From NCBI GenBank assembly GCA_035439445.1, contig DAORKG010000043.1, forward strand, positions 1 to 30,554: a stretch of DNA of 30,554 nucleotides, written 5' to 3'. The stretch comes from UBA4416 sp035439445 (GTDB lineage: Bacteria > Bacteroidota > Bacteroidia > B-17B0 > Aurantibacillaceae). A program made the translations under genes and the position numbers. The notes below the pieces were generated by a model. It searched no databases. It saw nothing but the letters and a program-made list of their open reading frames with translations, and was not told where the DNA came from. Below, piece after piece: positions 22,942 through 30,444 of the stretch. How positions within the stretch are numbered: position 1 is the first letter of the stretch; every line of letters starts with the position of its first letter.

Positions 22942-23283
22942 TTAATTATTATGTTTATTATGATTGTATTTACAACACTGAGGCAATTTTTCATAAGCAG
23001 AAGTATCAGCCTTTATATTTTCAGTTTCGTATCCAGCTTTTGCTATAGCCGTTTCTATACTATTAAGTGATACCTTTTCAGTATTATAAGTTATTTGAGC
23101 TACATGAGTATTTTCATCCCAAGTAGCACTTTTCACTCCTTTTATATCGGCGGCATTTTCTATGCGTTCCTTACATTCTCCACAATTCCCTTTTACAGAT
23201 AATGTAGATGTTATGATTGTTGATTGAGCTTGAATCTTTAAGGTAAAGATTAAACCTATAAATATGATGATGATTGTTTTCAT
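22942..23283 (-). CDS. Secreted heavy-metal-associated (HMA) domain protein, copy 2
   Basis: A 113-aa protein with a signal peptide (ending KIQAQ, residue 20) and one HMA domain. The metal site is GNCGECKER with Cys34 and Cys37, replacing the usual M-x-C-x-x-C. After the ferredoxin-like fold comes a tail with LPQCCKY (Cys103-Cys104) and a His/Asn end (HNKHNN) that could bind further metal. By hand count 70 of the first 110 positions equal those of the HMA protein at 23965. It is periplasmic by prediction and probably hands copper(I) or another soft metal to partners. The TonB receptor follows directly. Confidence 0.88.
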   Translation of the reverse strand: MKTIIIIFIGLIFTLKIQAQSTIITSTLSVKGNCGECKERIENAADIKGVKSATWDENTHVAQITYNTEKVSLNSIETAIAKAGYETENIKADTSAYEKLPQCCKYNHNKHNN

Positions 23284-23300
23284 TTTGTTTTTTATTAGTA

Positions 23301-23437
23301 GTTTGATAAATAATATTGTCGATTATCGTGTTTTTTCTGCTTCTTAAAAAGCCCAAAAGCTATCGGGATTAATCAAGAAATTAAAAAAACACTTCTAGAT
23401 ATTAATTTGCAGAAAAAGCAAATATTATCGAAGTGAC
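23301..23437. repeat. Degenerate REP-like element after the second HYC_CC_PP gene
   Basis: Has the same order of blocks as 26943-27089: TTTGATAAATAA, a TTCGAGTG-like block (here decayed to GATTATCGTG), TTTTTTCTGC, part of the CTATCGGGA palindrome, AAACACTTCT-GATAT and ATCGAAGTGACA. The central palindrome has lost its left half. It fills the 163 bases between the HYC and HMA genes. Confidence 0.6.
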
Positions 23438-23446
23438 ATACTTAAA

Positions 23447-23851
23447 TCAAATTCTAATTACACTAGAGGAAACAATATCTTGTTGAATAAGATTAGGCGG
23501 ATGTATTTTTTTATCAGCTAATGAATAATCAGAAACAGAATATTTTAATACTTTAGAGCTAAGTTGAGGATTTAAAATAAAAAGCTCGTTTAACGGAGCT
23601 TTAATATTTTTAACTAACGTATAAAATGTGAAATCTTTTTGAAAAGCAACATGAACAATTTCATTCTTGCAACAATCAGATTTTTCAAGCTCAACATCTT
23701 CTACATCACAACAAGACGTGGACTTAGAGTATATTGAAATCTCCTCTAATTCTCCTCCGCAGTAATGTGAAATTACAGATACACCAACTGTAGAAAACAC
23801 ATAAATTAGTGCTACTAGAGATACAAATATATTTAAAACACTCTTTTTCAA
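23447..23851 (-). CDS. HYC_CC_PP family cysteine-rich protein, copy 2
   Basis: A 134-aa protein with one N-terminal hydrophobic segment (about residues 7-26), then HYCGGELEE (His29-Tyr-Cys31), TSCC (Cys47-Cys48), DCCKNEI (Cys60-Cys61), FQKDFTFY, and a C-terminal HPP motif with SSVIRI end. These match the HYC_CC_PP family of Bacteroidota, named for the same motifs, which has no settled function. The start at TTG 23849-23851 (MKKSVLN...) is chosen because it aligns exactly with the paralogue at 27097, also TTG-started; an upstream ATG would add 24 residues. Paired cysteines and the metal context suggest copper binding in the periplasm or inner membrane (inference). Confidence 0.8.
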   Translation of the reverse strand: MKKSVLNIFVSLVALIYVFSTVGVSVISHYCGGELEEISIYSKSTSCCDVEDVELEKSDCCKNEIVHVAFQKDFTFYTLVKNIKAPLNELFILNPQLSSKVLKYSVSDYSLADKKIHPPNLIQQDIVSSSVIRI

Positions 23852-23964
23852 AACTATAATTTCTATTACAAATTTATAACATAATTTAATTAAAAAAATA
23901 ATATGCCTGTTAAAGAAATACAATTCCTTTAACTTCTTCTAATATCAAAGTAGCATTCATTTTA

Positions 23965-24309
23965 CTATTTTTCCTTACAAGCTCCCTGTTCGTATTTACA
24001 ACAGTCGGGTAATTTTTTATACGACTTGGTATCAGCCACTTTATTTGTAGTGGTATGTCCCGCCTTGGCAATGGCTTCTTCTATTTGAGCCAAACTTACT
24101 TTTTGCGAATCGTAAGTCACCGAAAGCACCTGTGTTTTTTCTTCCCAGGTAGCATTCTTTACACCTTTGATATCAGCTGCATTTTCGATACGATCTTTGC
24201 ATTCGCCACAATTTCCTTTTACCGTAATTGTAGTTGTTGTAATAGTTGTTTGTGCCTGAATCTTTAATGAAAAGATGACGGCTAATATTAAAATATTTAA
24301 CGTTTTCAT
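23965..24309 (-). CDS. Secreted heavy-metal-associated (HMA) domain protein, copy 1
   Basis: A 114-aa paralogue of the HMA protein at 22942. Signal peptide to KIQAQ (residue 20), a Thr-rich strand (TTITTTTITV), metal site GNCGECKDR (Cys34, Cys37), and tail LPDCCKYEQGACKEK with Cys103, Cys104 and Cys111. The tail differs from copy 2 by an added cysteine and absence of histidines, so the two may prefer different metals or partners. It is 18 bases downstream of the multicopper oxidase gene and shares its operon. Expected role: periplasmic copper chaperone. Confidence 0.9.
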   Translation of the reverse strand: MKTLNILILAVIFSLKIQAQTTITTTTITVKGNCGECKDRIENAADIKGVKNATWEEKTQVLSVTYDSQKVSLAQIEEAIAKAGHTTTNKVADTKSYKKLPDCCKYEQGACKEK

Positions 24310-24327
24310 AGTTTGTGTTTTTTAAAT

Positions 24328-26028
24328 TTATTCTATCATGATTTTTTCATGATAATGGTTTCCGTCTTGTTCTATTTCTGATACATACATTCCTTTTGCA
24401 AAATCTGATGTATTAATAATAGTTGAATTTTTATCCTTGTAAATTATCTTTCCTGTAATATCTGAAATGGTAATTTGATAAGGTGATGTTTTGCTATTTT
24501 TTAATTCAATATGAAGTTCAGAAGTTGCCGGATTTGGATACAGTAAAAATATATTATTGATGTCTGTTTTACGAATACCCGTGAGCAAAGGTTTTACTAT
24601 AAACTGCCCCATCATACCATCATCTTCATGCATTAAAATATGACAGTGATACATGAATGGCACAACCGTATCTGCAAAATCTTCAAACTTGGTAATAAAC
24701 ATTACAGAGTCTCCCGAAGGAACTAACACCACATCTTTTCTTCCGCTCTCTTCTGCACTTGGTAAATTTCCGCTTCTGTCAATTAAGAAAAACTGAACAT
24801 CATGAATATGAAAAGGATGTGCCACCATGGTTTCGTTTACTATTTTCCAAATCTCAATGTTGTTTAATGGAATTTCATAATCAATACGCATCATATCAAA
24901 TGAGTTGCCATTAAAATAAAAAGGTCCATCCATTACCATCGCGCTATCTGCAGTAAATCTTACTGTACGAGTAATGTTTGCCTGACTCGGTAAATAAGAC
25001 ACATTGGTAGTTAACGAACTAGGAATAGTTGTTACAGCATTTGACGTTTGAGATACCACCGTAATTTGCATGATATTAAAATCAATACCATTTAACGGAC
25101 TATCCATTGGCGGACTTCCGGGAGGCATAGGCATCGTTGGACCACCTTGAATCCCCATGGCTAACTCAGATGCATAACTCATTAAATGAAGCGTTTGTCC
25201 GTTCATTCCATTTAAGTCAATTACAATTTCTGCTCGTTCTCCTGGCGACAATCTAATTCTATCAGTTGTAACCGGACTATTTAACAAACCTCCATCACTT
25301 GCAATAATTTTAAATTGTTTATTGCCTGTAAATCCAAAATTAAAAGTACGTTCGCCTGATGCATTTAATAAACGCATCCTCACCATTTGAGCCGGGAAGT
25401 TTGCATTTACCGTGTAACCATGACTTGCTCTTGCTCCATTTACTAACAAAGTGGAGTCTTGCATCCCAAGTGGCATTGCCTGGTTATTAGCATCGTATTG
25501 CTGACACTGAATAACTAATGGAAAATCATCTACACCATATTTTCTGGGTAATGATAAAGCTGCTTCAATTGGATCTCTCACAATAATTAAACCTGCTGCT
25601 CCTTTAATAGCTTGCTCAGCAGTTTTCATATGAAAATGCGGATGATACCAATACGTTGCGGCATTGTCCATGACTGTGAACTGAGGGTTCCAAACTCCAC
25701 CAGGTAAAATTGGCGTATGTGGTCCTCCATCCCATTTTGATGGTAAATGAATACCATGCCAATGAACAGTAGTTGTGTCTCCTATTTGATTGTTAACCGT
25801 AATATTGACATTAGTTCCCTTATTAAACATCAAGGTAGGTCCTAAATATTTATATTGATTAAAACCGTAGGTATATGATTTTTTCCCTGTCGGAAAAAAT
25901 TGCACACTATCCTGATGCATGGTTAAATTATAATTAGGGCCTGCTATAGTATCAGGAACAAATAACTGAGTTTGTGCTTTTATTTGAAAACACAAAGCCA
26001 TTAAAAAGATATAGACTAACTTTTTCAT
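24328..26028 (-). CDS. Multicopper oxidase with T9SS type A sorting domain
   Basis: A 566-aa secreted oxidase of the CueO/CotA type. Signal peptide to about residue 19. Copper ligands are all visible: HWHG at 89-92, WYHPHFH at 127-133, HPFHIH at 404-409 and HCHILMHEDDGMM at 461-473, with Cys462 and Met as type 1 site. A Met-rich stretch, MGIQGGPTMPMPPGSPPM near 291-308, resembles the copper(I)-binding loop of cuprous oxidases. Residues about 497-566 (LYPNPATSELHI..., ITGKIIYKD..., GMYVSEI) form a T9SS type A sorting domain, so the enzyme is exported across the outer membrane and likely surface-attached. Probable role: oxidising copper(I) to the less toxic copper(II); laccase activity on phenols is an alternative. 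Confidence 0.93.
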   Translation of the reverse strand: MKKLVYIFLMALCFQIKAQTQLFVPDTIAGPNYNLTMHQDSVQFFPTGKKSYTYGFNQYKYLGPTLMFNKGTNVNITVNNQIGDTTTVHWHGIHLPSKWDGGPHTPILPGGVWNPQFTVMDNAATYWYHPHFHMKTAEQAIKGAAGLIIVRDPIEAALSLPRKYGVDDFPLVIQCQQYDANNQAMPLGMQDSTLLVNGARASHGYTVNANFPAQMVRMRLLNASGERTFNFGFTGNKQFKIIASDGGLLNSPVTTDRIRLSPGERAEIVIDLNGMNGQTLHLMSYASELAMGIQGGPTMPMPPGSPPMDSPLNGIDFNIMQITVVSQTSNAVTTIPSSLTTNVSYLPSQANITRTVRFTADSAMVMDGPFYFNGNSFDMMRIDYEIPLNNIEIWKIVNETMVAHPFHIHDVQFFLIDRSGNLPSAEESGRKDVVLVPSGDSVMFITKFEDFADTVVPFMYHCHILMHEDDGMMGQFIVKPLLTGIRKTDINNIFLLYPNPATSELHIELKNSKTSPYQITISDITGKIIYKDKNSTIINTSDFAKGMYVSEIEQDGNHYHEKIMIE

Positions 26029-26050
26029 GATAATGAGATTAGAAAAAAAA

Positions 26051-26929
26051 TTAGTCGATAATTATTTTCTTTGTCTCTGTTCCTTTATCAGAAACAACTT
26101 TCACAAAATAAATTCCTTTTGATATGCCATTAATGTTTAGTGATTGTTTTGATTCTCCTTGAACCAATCCTAAATCTTTTGAAAGGATTACTTTCCCGGT
26201 AAGATCCACTAATTCTAAACTTACTTTTTGTTCAGATTTTACTTTAAGTGTCACATTAATTACGTCCGCTGAAGGATTAGGAAATACATTCACGTTTGAT
26301 AAAACAGATTCTTGAGTTTTTAATCCTGTTACTGTTCCTGTAAACGCTAAATTATCAACCCATAAGTAATCATTATTTGTTGGAGCACTTCCGCTTGCTT
26401 TTAATACGATGATACAAGAATCTGGATTATTACCATCTGCATAGGTTAATGGAATACTAAAGTTTGCCCAGCTCATTGCCATCCCTGATAAAGTAACACT
26501 TCCCGAAGCAACTGCTACACGAGCATTTGTTCCGGAATCCCAACGAGTTAATGTAACTAAAACAGAACCCTGGCTGCTACCATAAATCATGTGTTGCCAT
26601 TTACCTGTTAAGTTTGCAGGACGTTGATTGAAAGCAAAACCAGATTTTGGTTGCATCGTCATCGAATCTAAAACGCCACTTACTGCTATGCCTCCAATAA
26701 CATTGGAACCCAAAGTTTTAGAAGTGATTTTCATATAATACGAACCCGGACTTCCCGGATTAGCTCTTGTAACGGTTTGAACCGAATAGGTATTGTTTAA
26801 TGTTCCCCAACCATCCGGTACAGAATATGTACTCACGGCTGTCCAGTTTTCGAAGCCTGAATTAGGAATTTGTGCGAATGAAGTTGATGATATCAATAAT
26901 AATGTAATTGATTTTAATAGTGTTTTCAT
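26051..26929 (-). CDS. T9SS-exported protein with PCMD-like beta domain
   Basis: A 292-aa protein with signal peptide (MKTLLKSITLLLISSTSFAQ) followed by IPNSGFENWTAVSTYSVPDGW, typical of PCMD-type (putative carbohydrate metabolism) jelly-roll domains; WVDNLAFTG closes this domain near residue 200. The final 80 residues (VFPNPSADVINV..., DLTGKVILSKD, GISKGIYFVKVV) form a T9SS type A sorting domain. The frame stays open for 44 further codons upstream, but these lie in a repeat element and do not look like a secretion signal, so the ATG at 26927-26929 is the start. It sits 22 bases before the multicopper oxidase. It could be an accessory surface protein; no metal motif is visible. Confidence 0.82.
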   Translation of the reverse strand: MKTLLKSITLLLISSTSFAQIPNSGFENWTAVSTYSVPDGWGTLNNTYSVQTVTRANPGSPGSYYMKITSKTLGSNVIGGIAVSGVLDSMTMQPKSGFAFNQRPANLTGKWQHMIYGSSQGSVLVTLTRWDSGTNARVAVASGSVTLSGMAMSWANFSIPLTYADGNNPDSCIIVLKASGSAPTNNDYLWVDNLAFTGTVTGLKTQESVLSNVNVFPNPSADVINVTLKVKSEQKVSLELVDLTGKVILSKDLGLVQGESKQSLNINGISKGIYFVKVVSDKGTETKKIIID

Positions 26930-26942
26930 GTTGTTGTTTTTG

Positions 26943-27089
26943 ATTTGATAAATAAATAACACTGTCTGTTCGAGTGTTTTTTGTCTGCCTCTTACAAAAT
27001 CCCGATAGCTATCGGGAGTATCGAGAACATTAAAAAACACTTCTCGATATACATTTGCCAAAACAGGCAGATGCTACTCGAAGTGACAG
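26943..27089. repeat. Composite REP-like element after the first HYC_CC_PP gene
   Basis: Nested inverted repeats: outer arms CTGTCTGTTCGAGTG (26962-26976) and CTACTCGAAGTGACAG (27074-27089); an inner perfect palindrome TCCCGATAGCTATCGGGA (27000-27017); and TATCGAGAA (27019-27027) complementary to TTCTCGATA (27041-27049). Blocks such as TCGAGAAGT and CCCGATAGCTATCGGG are recalled as common intergenic repeats in Bacteroidota. A decayed copy is at 23301-23437. Confidence 0.7.
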
Positions 27090-27096
27090 AGCCAAA

Positions 27097-27498
27097 TCAA
27101 ATTCTTAAAACACTACAAGAAACAATTTCGCTTTGAACAAGCTTAGGAGGAGGAAACTCTTTATTAACAGTCATTAAAGACTCTAATGTTCCATTAAAAT
27201 TAAAAATAGAATTTTGGAAATTAAAAATAGCTAATACCAAAACCGGAGCTTTGCAGTCTTTAATTAATTGATAAAAGGTAAAATCTTTTTGAAACGCTAT
27301 GTGAGAAATTTCGTTTTTGCAGCATCCATCATCCATATCCGCTTCATCTTCTCCGCAACATGATGTTGGTTTTGAGAACAAAGCCACTTCTTCTAACTCT
27401 CCTCCACAGTAATGAGAAAATACAGATATTCCAATAGTTGACATCACATAAACAATGGAAACAAAGACAATAAATATTTTAGCGAAATGATTTTTCAA
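27097..27498 (-). CDS. HYC_CC_PP family cysteine-rich protein, copy 1
   Basis: A 133-aa protein started by TTG at 27496-27498. It has one hydrophobic N-terminal segment (about residues 6-26), HYCGGELEE (29-36), TSCC (Cys47-Cys48), an acidic run EDEADMDDG, CCKNEI (Cys59-Cys60), FQKDFTFY, one further Cys near 82, PPPK near 116-119, and the ending SCSVLRI. These are the marks of the HYC_CC_PP family. It heads the minus-strand copper locus and is divergent from ligA. A -7 promoter element TAAATTTG lies at 27519-27526. Possible role: copper-binding or copper-responsive envelope protein; this is inference from cysteines and neighbours. Confidence 0.82.
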   Translation of the reverse strand: MKNHFAKIFIVFVSIVYVMSTIGISVFSHYCGGELEEVALFSKPTSCCGEDEADMDDGCCKNEISHIAFQKDFTFYQLIKDCKAPVLVLAIFNFQNSIFNFNGTLESLMTVNKEFPPPKLVQSEIVSCSVLRI

Positions 27499-27518
27499 AA
27501 CCTGTTAATTTCTACTGA

Positions 27519-27526
27519 CAAATTTA
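27519..27526 (-). promoter_or_regulatory. -7 promoter element of the copper locus
   Basis: TAAATTTG on the minus strand, an exact TAnnTTTG match, 20 bases before the TTG start of the first HYC gene. A TTG lies only 15 bases upstream, short of the usual 20, so the -33 is uncertain. Confidence 0.45.
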
Positions 27527-27547
27527 TACTATATTCTTACTCAAAAA

Positions 27548-27561
27548 TAACAAATTTGTTA
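27548..27561. promoter_or_regulatory. Perfect 14-bp palindrome in the divergent ligA / copper-locus promoter region
   Basis: TAACAAATTTGTTA is its own reverse complement. It lies 19 bases upstream of the ligA ATG and about 50 bases upstream of the first HYC gene start, so it could be an operator for either side. It is AT-rich and might be chance. Confidence 0.3.
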
Positions 27562-27579
27562 AAGAAATCAAATTACAAT

Positions 27580-29619
27580 ATGACTCCTACGGAAGCACAA
27601 CATAAGATAGAAGAACTCTCTAAGCTCATAGAACAGCACAATTACAACTATTACGTGTTGGATAATCCCACCATCAGCGATTATGATTTTGATCAGTTGT
27701 TGGAACAATTGATGGCTTTAGAAAAACAATTCCCTCAATTTCTATCCGAAAATTCGCCAAGCCAACGTGTAGGCGGACAAATTACCAAGAACTTTCAAAG
27801 CGTAAAACATCAGTATGCGATGTTATCTCTGAGTAATAGTTACAATCAAGAAGATTTATTGGATTTTGACCGACGTGTGAAAGAAGGATTGGGTATGGCT
27901 TCGACAAGCTCAGCCACCACTTTGTTTTCTGAAGAAATAGATTACGTGTGCGAATTGAAATTTGATGGATTATCCATTAGTTTGATTTACGAAGACGGAC
28001 AATTGAAACAAGCCATTACCCGTGGTGATGGTGTGCAAGGTGATGATGTGACCACGAATGCCAAAACCATTAAATCTATTCCTTTAAAATTAAAAGGCCA
28101 CTACCCTGCTAAGTTTGAAATACGTGGCGAAGTATTTATGCCTCGCCCTGTGTTTGATGCCATTAATAAAGAACGAGAAGAAATTGGCGATGCCCTGATG
28201 GCAAACCCACGCAACGCTGCCAGTGGCAGTATGAAAATGCAAGACTCTGCACAAGTAGCCAAACGAAAACTGGATTGCTTTTTATATTATGTGTTGGGAG
28301 ATGGTTTACCATACCAAACTCATTTTGATAATATGCATGCGGCAAAAGCATGGGGCTTTAAAATTTCGGAAGACGCAAAATTATGCAGCGGCATTAACGA
28401 AGTGATTGATTTTATCAATTACTGGGACAAAAAACGTTTTGATTTACCTTATGATATTGATGGGATTGTGATTAAAGTAAACAATTACAAGCAACAACAA
28501 AATTTAGGCTTCACGGCTAAATCGCCACGCTGGGCTATTGCCTATAAATTTAAAGCGGAGCAAGTAAGCACGGAGTTACAAAGCATCTCTTACCAAGTTG
28601 GAAGAACCGGAGCCATTACTCCCGTAGCCAATTTGCAACCTGTGGCTTTAGGTGGAACTACTGTAAAACGTGCTTCTTTGCATAATGCCGATATTATTGA
28701 AAAACTGGATGTGCGTGTAGGCGATTTTGTGTTTGTAGAAAAAGGCGGAGAAATTATTCCTAAAATTATTGGGGTTGATTTAACTAGACGAAAACCAAAC
28801 ACCGAGCCAACACACTACATCACTCATTGCCCTGAATGTAATACCGAACTAAAACGCGATGAAGGCGAAGCCAACCATTATTGCCCAAATGAAAATGAAT
28901 GTCCACCACAAGTAATTGGGAAGATGGATCATTTTGTATCACGCAAGGCCATGAACATTGATAGTTTGGGTGGCGAAACCTTAGTACAATTATACAATGC
29001 AGGCTTAGTAAAAAACATTGCCGACTTATATGATTTAAAGAAAGAACAACTATTGCCATTAGAACGCATGGCCGAAAAATCAGCCAATAATTTAATAGAA
29101 GGACTAGAAGCCAGCAAGCAAGTACCGTTTGAGCGTGTGTTGTATGCTATTGGTATTAGACATGTGGGCGAAACCACCGCAAAAAAAATTGCTAAAAAAG
29201 TTAAGAGCTTAGATGTTTTGATACACTCTACTAAAGAAGAATTATTAGCCATTGACGAAGTAGGAGAAATTATTGCCATTAGCATTGCTGATTTTTTTGC
29301 TAACCAAAAAAACAAAGACATTATTTTACGCCTGAAGCAAGCAGGATTACAATTTGAATTGAGTGAAGAACAACAACAAGGCGGCAGCGATAAACTAAAA
29401 GACTTAACCTTTGTGATTAGTGGTGTGTTTGCCAAACATAGCCGTGAGCAATATAAAGACATGATTGAACTACACGGTGGCAAAAACTCAGGCTCTATCT
29501 CCAAAAAAACAAGCTATGTATTAGCGGGCGATAATATGGGACCAGAAAAATTAAAGAAAGCAGAATCTTTAGGAATTAAACTCATAAACGAAGATGAGTT
29601 TTTGGAGATGCTGGGGTAG
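27580..29619 (+). CDS. ligA: NAD-dependent DNA ligase
   Basis: A 679-aa LigA joining nicks in DNA with NAD as adenylate donor, essential for replication and repair. It shows the Ia domain (HNYNYYVLDNPTISDYDFDQL), catalytic lysine Lys127 in CELKFDGLSI, the adenylation block ITRGDGVQGDDVT, EIRGEVFMP and NPRNAASGS, IDGIVIKVN, the OB domain, a four-cysteine zinc finger (CPECNTEL, HYCPNENECP), helix-hairpin-helix repeats (LYAIGIRHVGETTAKKIA) and a C-terminal BRCT domain starting at LTFVISGVF. Length is normal for the family. The frame is open 31 codons further upstream into the divergent promoter region, but the ATG at 27580 gives the usual N-terminus. Confidence 0.96.
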   Translation: MTPTEAQHKIEELSKLIEQHNYNYYVLDNPTISDYDFDQLLEQLMALEKQFPQFLSENSPSQRVGGQITKNFQSVKHQYAMLSLSNSYNQEDLLDFDRRVKEGLGMASTSSATTLFSEEIDYVCELKFDGLSISLIYEDGQLKQAITRGDGVQGDDVTTNAKTIKSIPLKLKGHYPAKFEIRGEVFMPRPVFDAINKEREEIGDALMANPRNAASGSMKMQDSAQVAKRKLDCFLYYVLGDGLPYQTHFDNMHAAKAWGFKISEDAKLCSGINEVIDFINYWDKKRFDLPYDIDGIVIKVNNYKQQQNLGFTAKSPRWAIAYKFKAEQVSTELQSISYQVGRTGAITPVANLQPVALGGTTVKRASLHNADIIEKLDVRVGDFVFVEKGGEIIPKIIGVDLTRRKPNTEPTHYITHCPECNTELKRDEGEANHYCPNENECPPQVIGKMDHFVSRKAMNIDSLGGETLVQLYNAGLVKNIADLYDLKKEQLLPLERMAEKSANNLIEGLEASKQVPFERVLYAIGIRHVGETTAKKIAKKVKSLDVLIHSTKEELLAIDEVGEIIAISIADFFANQKNKDIILRLKQAGLQFELSEEQQQGGSDKLKDLTFVISGVFAKHSREQYKDMIELHGGKNSGSISKKTSYVLAGDNMGPEKLKKAESLGIKLINEDEFLEMLG

Positions 29620-29706
29620 AAATTTGAAATATTTCTTAATAGAACGAAATATTAGAATACAATTAATAATCAAAATCATATTTAAGAAACTTAGAGAAAA
29701 TAATAC

Positions 29707-30360
29707 ATGAACATACCTAGTCTACCAACAGATAACTTCTATAAGTTTATAGCCTTAACAGGAGTTGCTATTGCATTATCCTCGATTTTATTCTTCAGTT
29801 CAAAATTAAATGAACTATACAGTAATATTGACATCTACGAAAGTGAAATAAAAATGTTAGAATTAGAAAAAGAGTTTCTTAATGAAGATTTGGAAAAATT
29901 ACAATCTAAAGTTGCCGTTCTCAAAAAATCATTTCCTAACAACATTCCAAATGTAAATATAGATTCTCTTATTTTTAAGCTTTTCTCTTCTCAAACCGAA
30001 AGATTAATAGATGACAAAAATTTAAGGGAATATTATGAATTCTTATTTAAATATGAAGATAAAGTAATTCCATATAAAGTAAATATTCAACAAATTAAAC
30101 TTGAAGATGAACGAATTTTCGGATTAAATAGAGATATAAAAAGAAAAGCAACACAAATTCAAACAAAAGTTGATATTAGCCAAAGGATAAATAAAAGACT
30201 ATTCAGTTTATCTATATTACTTATAATTTTAATATTTATTGGCTGGAAAATGGCAAGATACGGTTTTAAACAATGGAGAGAAATCGTTCAAAAACCTGTC
30301 GATGAAAAACTTTCTATTGAATTAGAAATTTTAAAAAAGTCTAACACAAACATTAATTAA
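29707..30360 (+). CDS. Unassigned coiled-coil protein with two membrane helices
   Basis: A 217-aa protein not recognised as any known family. Residues about 12-31 form a first membrane helix, 33-77 a coiled coil rich in Glu, Leu and Lys (IYESEIKMLELEKEFLNEDL), 78-163 a polar domain, and 165-181 a second membrane helix (SLSILLIILIFIGW), ending in a basic-acidic cytoplasmic tail. The topology places the coiled coil and polar domain together on one side, probably the periplasm. It has higher AT content than ligA upstream and stands alone on the plus strand, which could mean recent acquisition. Function is unknown. Confidence 0.7.
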   Translation: MNIPSLPTDNFYKFIALTGVAIALSSILFFSSKLNELYSNIDIYESEIKMLELEKEFLNEDLEKLQSKVAVLKKSFPNNIPNVNIDSLIFKLFSSQTERLIDDKNLREYYEFLFKYEDKVIPYKVNIQQIKLEDERIFGLNRDIKRKATQIQTKVDISQRINKRLFSLSILLIILIFIGWKMARYGFKQWREIVQKPVDEKLSIELEILKKSNTNIN

Positions 30361-30389
30361 AATAACATTAAACAACCTAACTAAAATTC

Positions 30390-30444
30390 GGCTTTGGATT
30401 TTGCAAAAGCGTCAGACAATTATTTAATTTTCGCTTTGCAAAAG
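30390..30444. repeat. Imperfect inverted repeat after the last gene
   Basis: TTTTGCAAAAGCG (30399-30411) and CGCTTTGCAAAAG (30432-30444) are near inverses with one offset base, around a 20-base AT-rich loop. No T-run follows. The remaining bases to the right edge contain no recognisable gene. Confidence 0.4.

Noticed and set aside
26930..27061. 44-codon N-terminal extension of the T9SS cargo protein
   Set aside because: It is translated from the REP-like element, has no secretion-signal character, and the downstream ATG gives a textbook signal peptide.
27487..27579. 31-codon N-terminal extension of ligA
   Set aside because: It overlaps the start of the divergent HYC gene and its promoter; LigA proteins normally begin close to the ATG at 27580.
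28929..29504. 191-codon open frame opposite ligA
   Set aside because: It is antisense to the conserved zinc-finger, HhH and BRCT regions of ligA and shows no domain; a shadow of a well-conserved gene.
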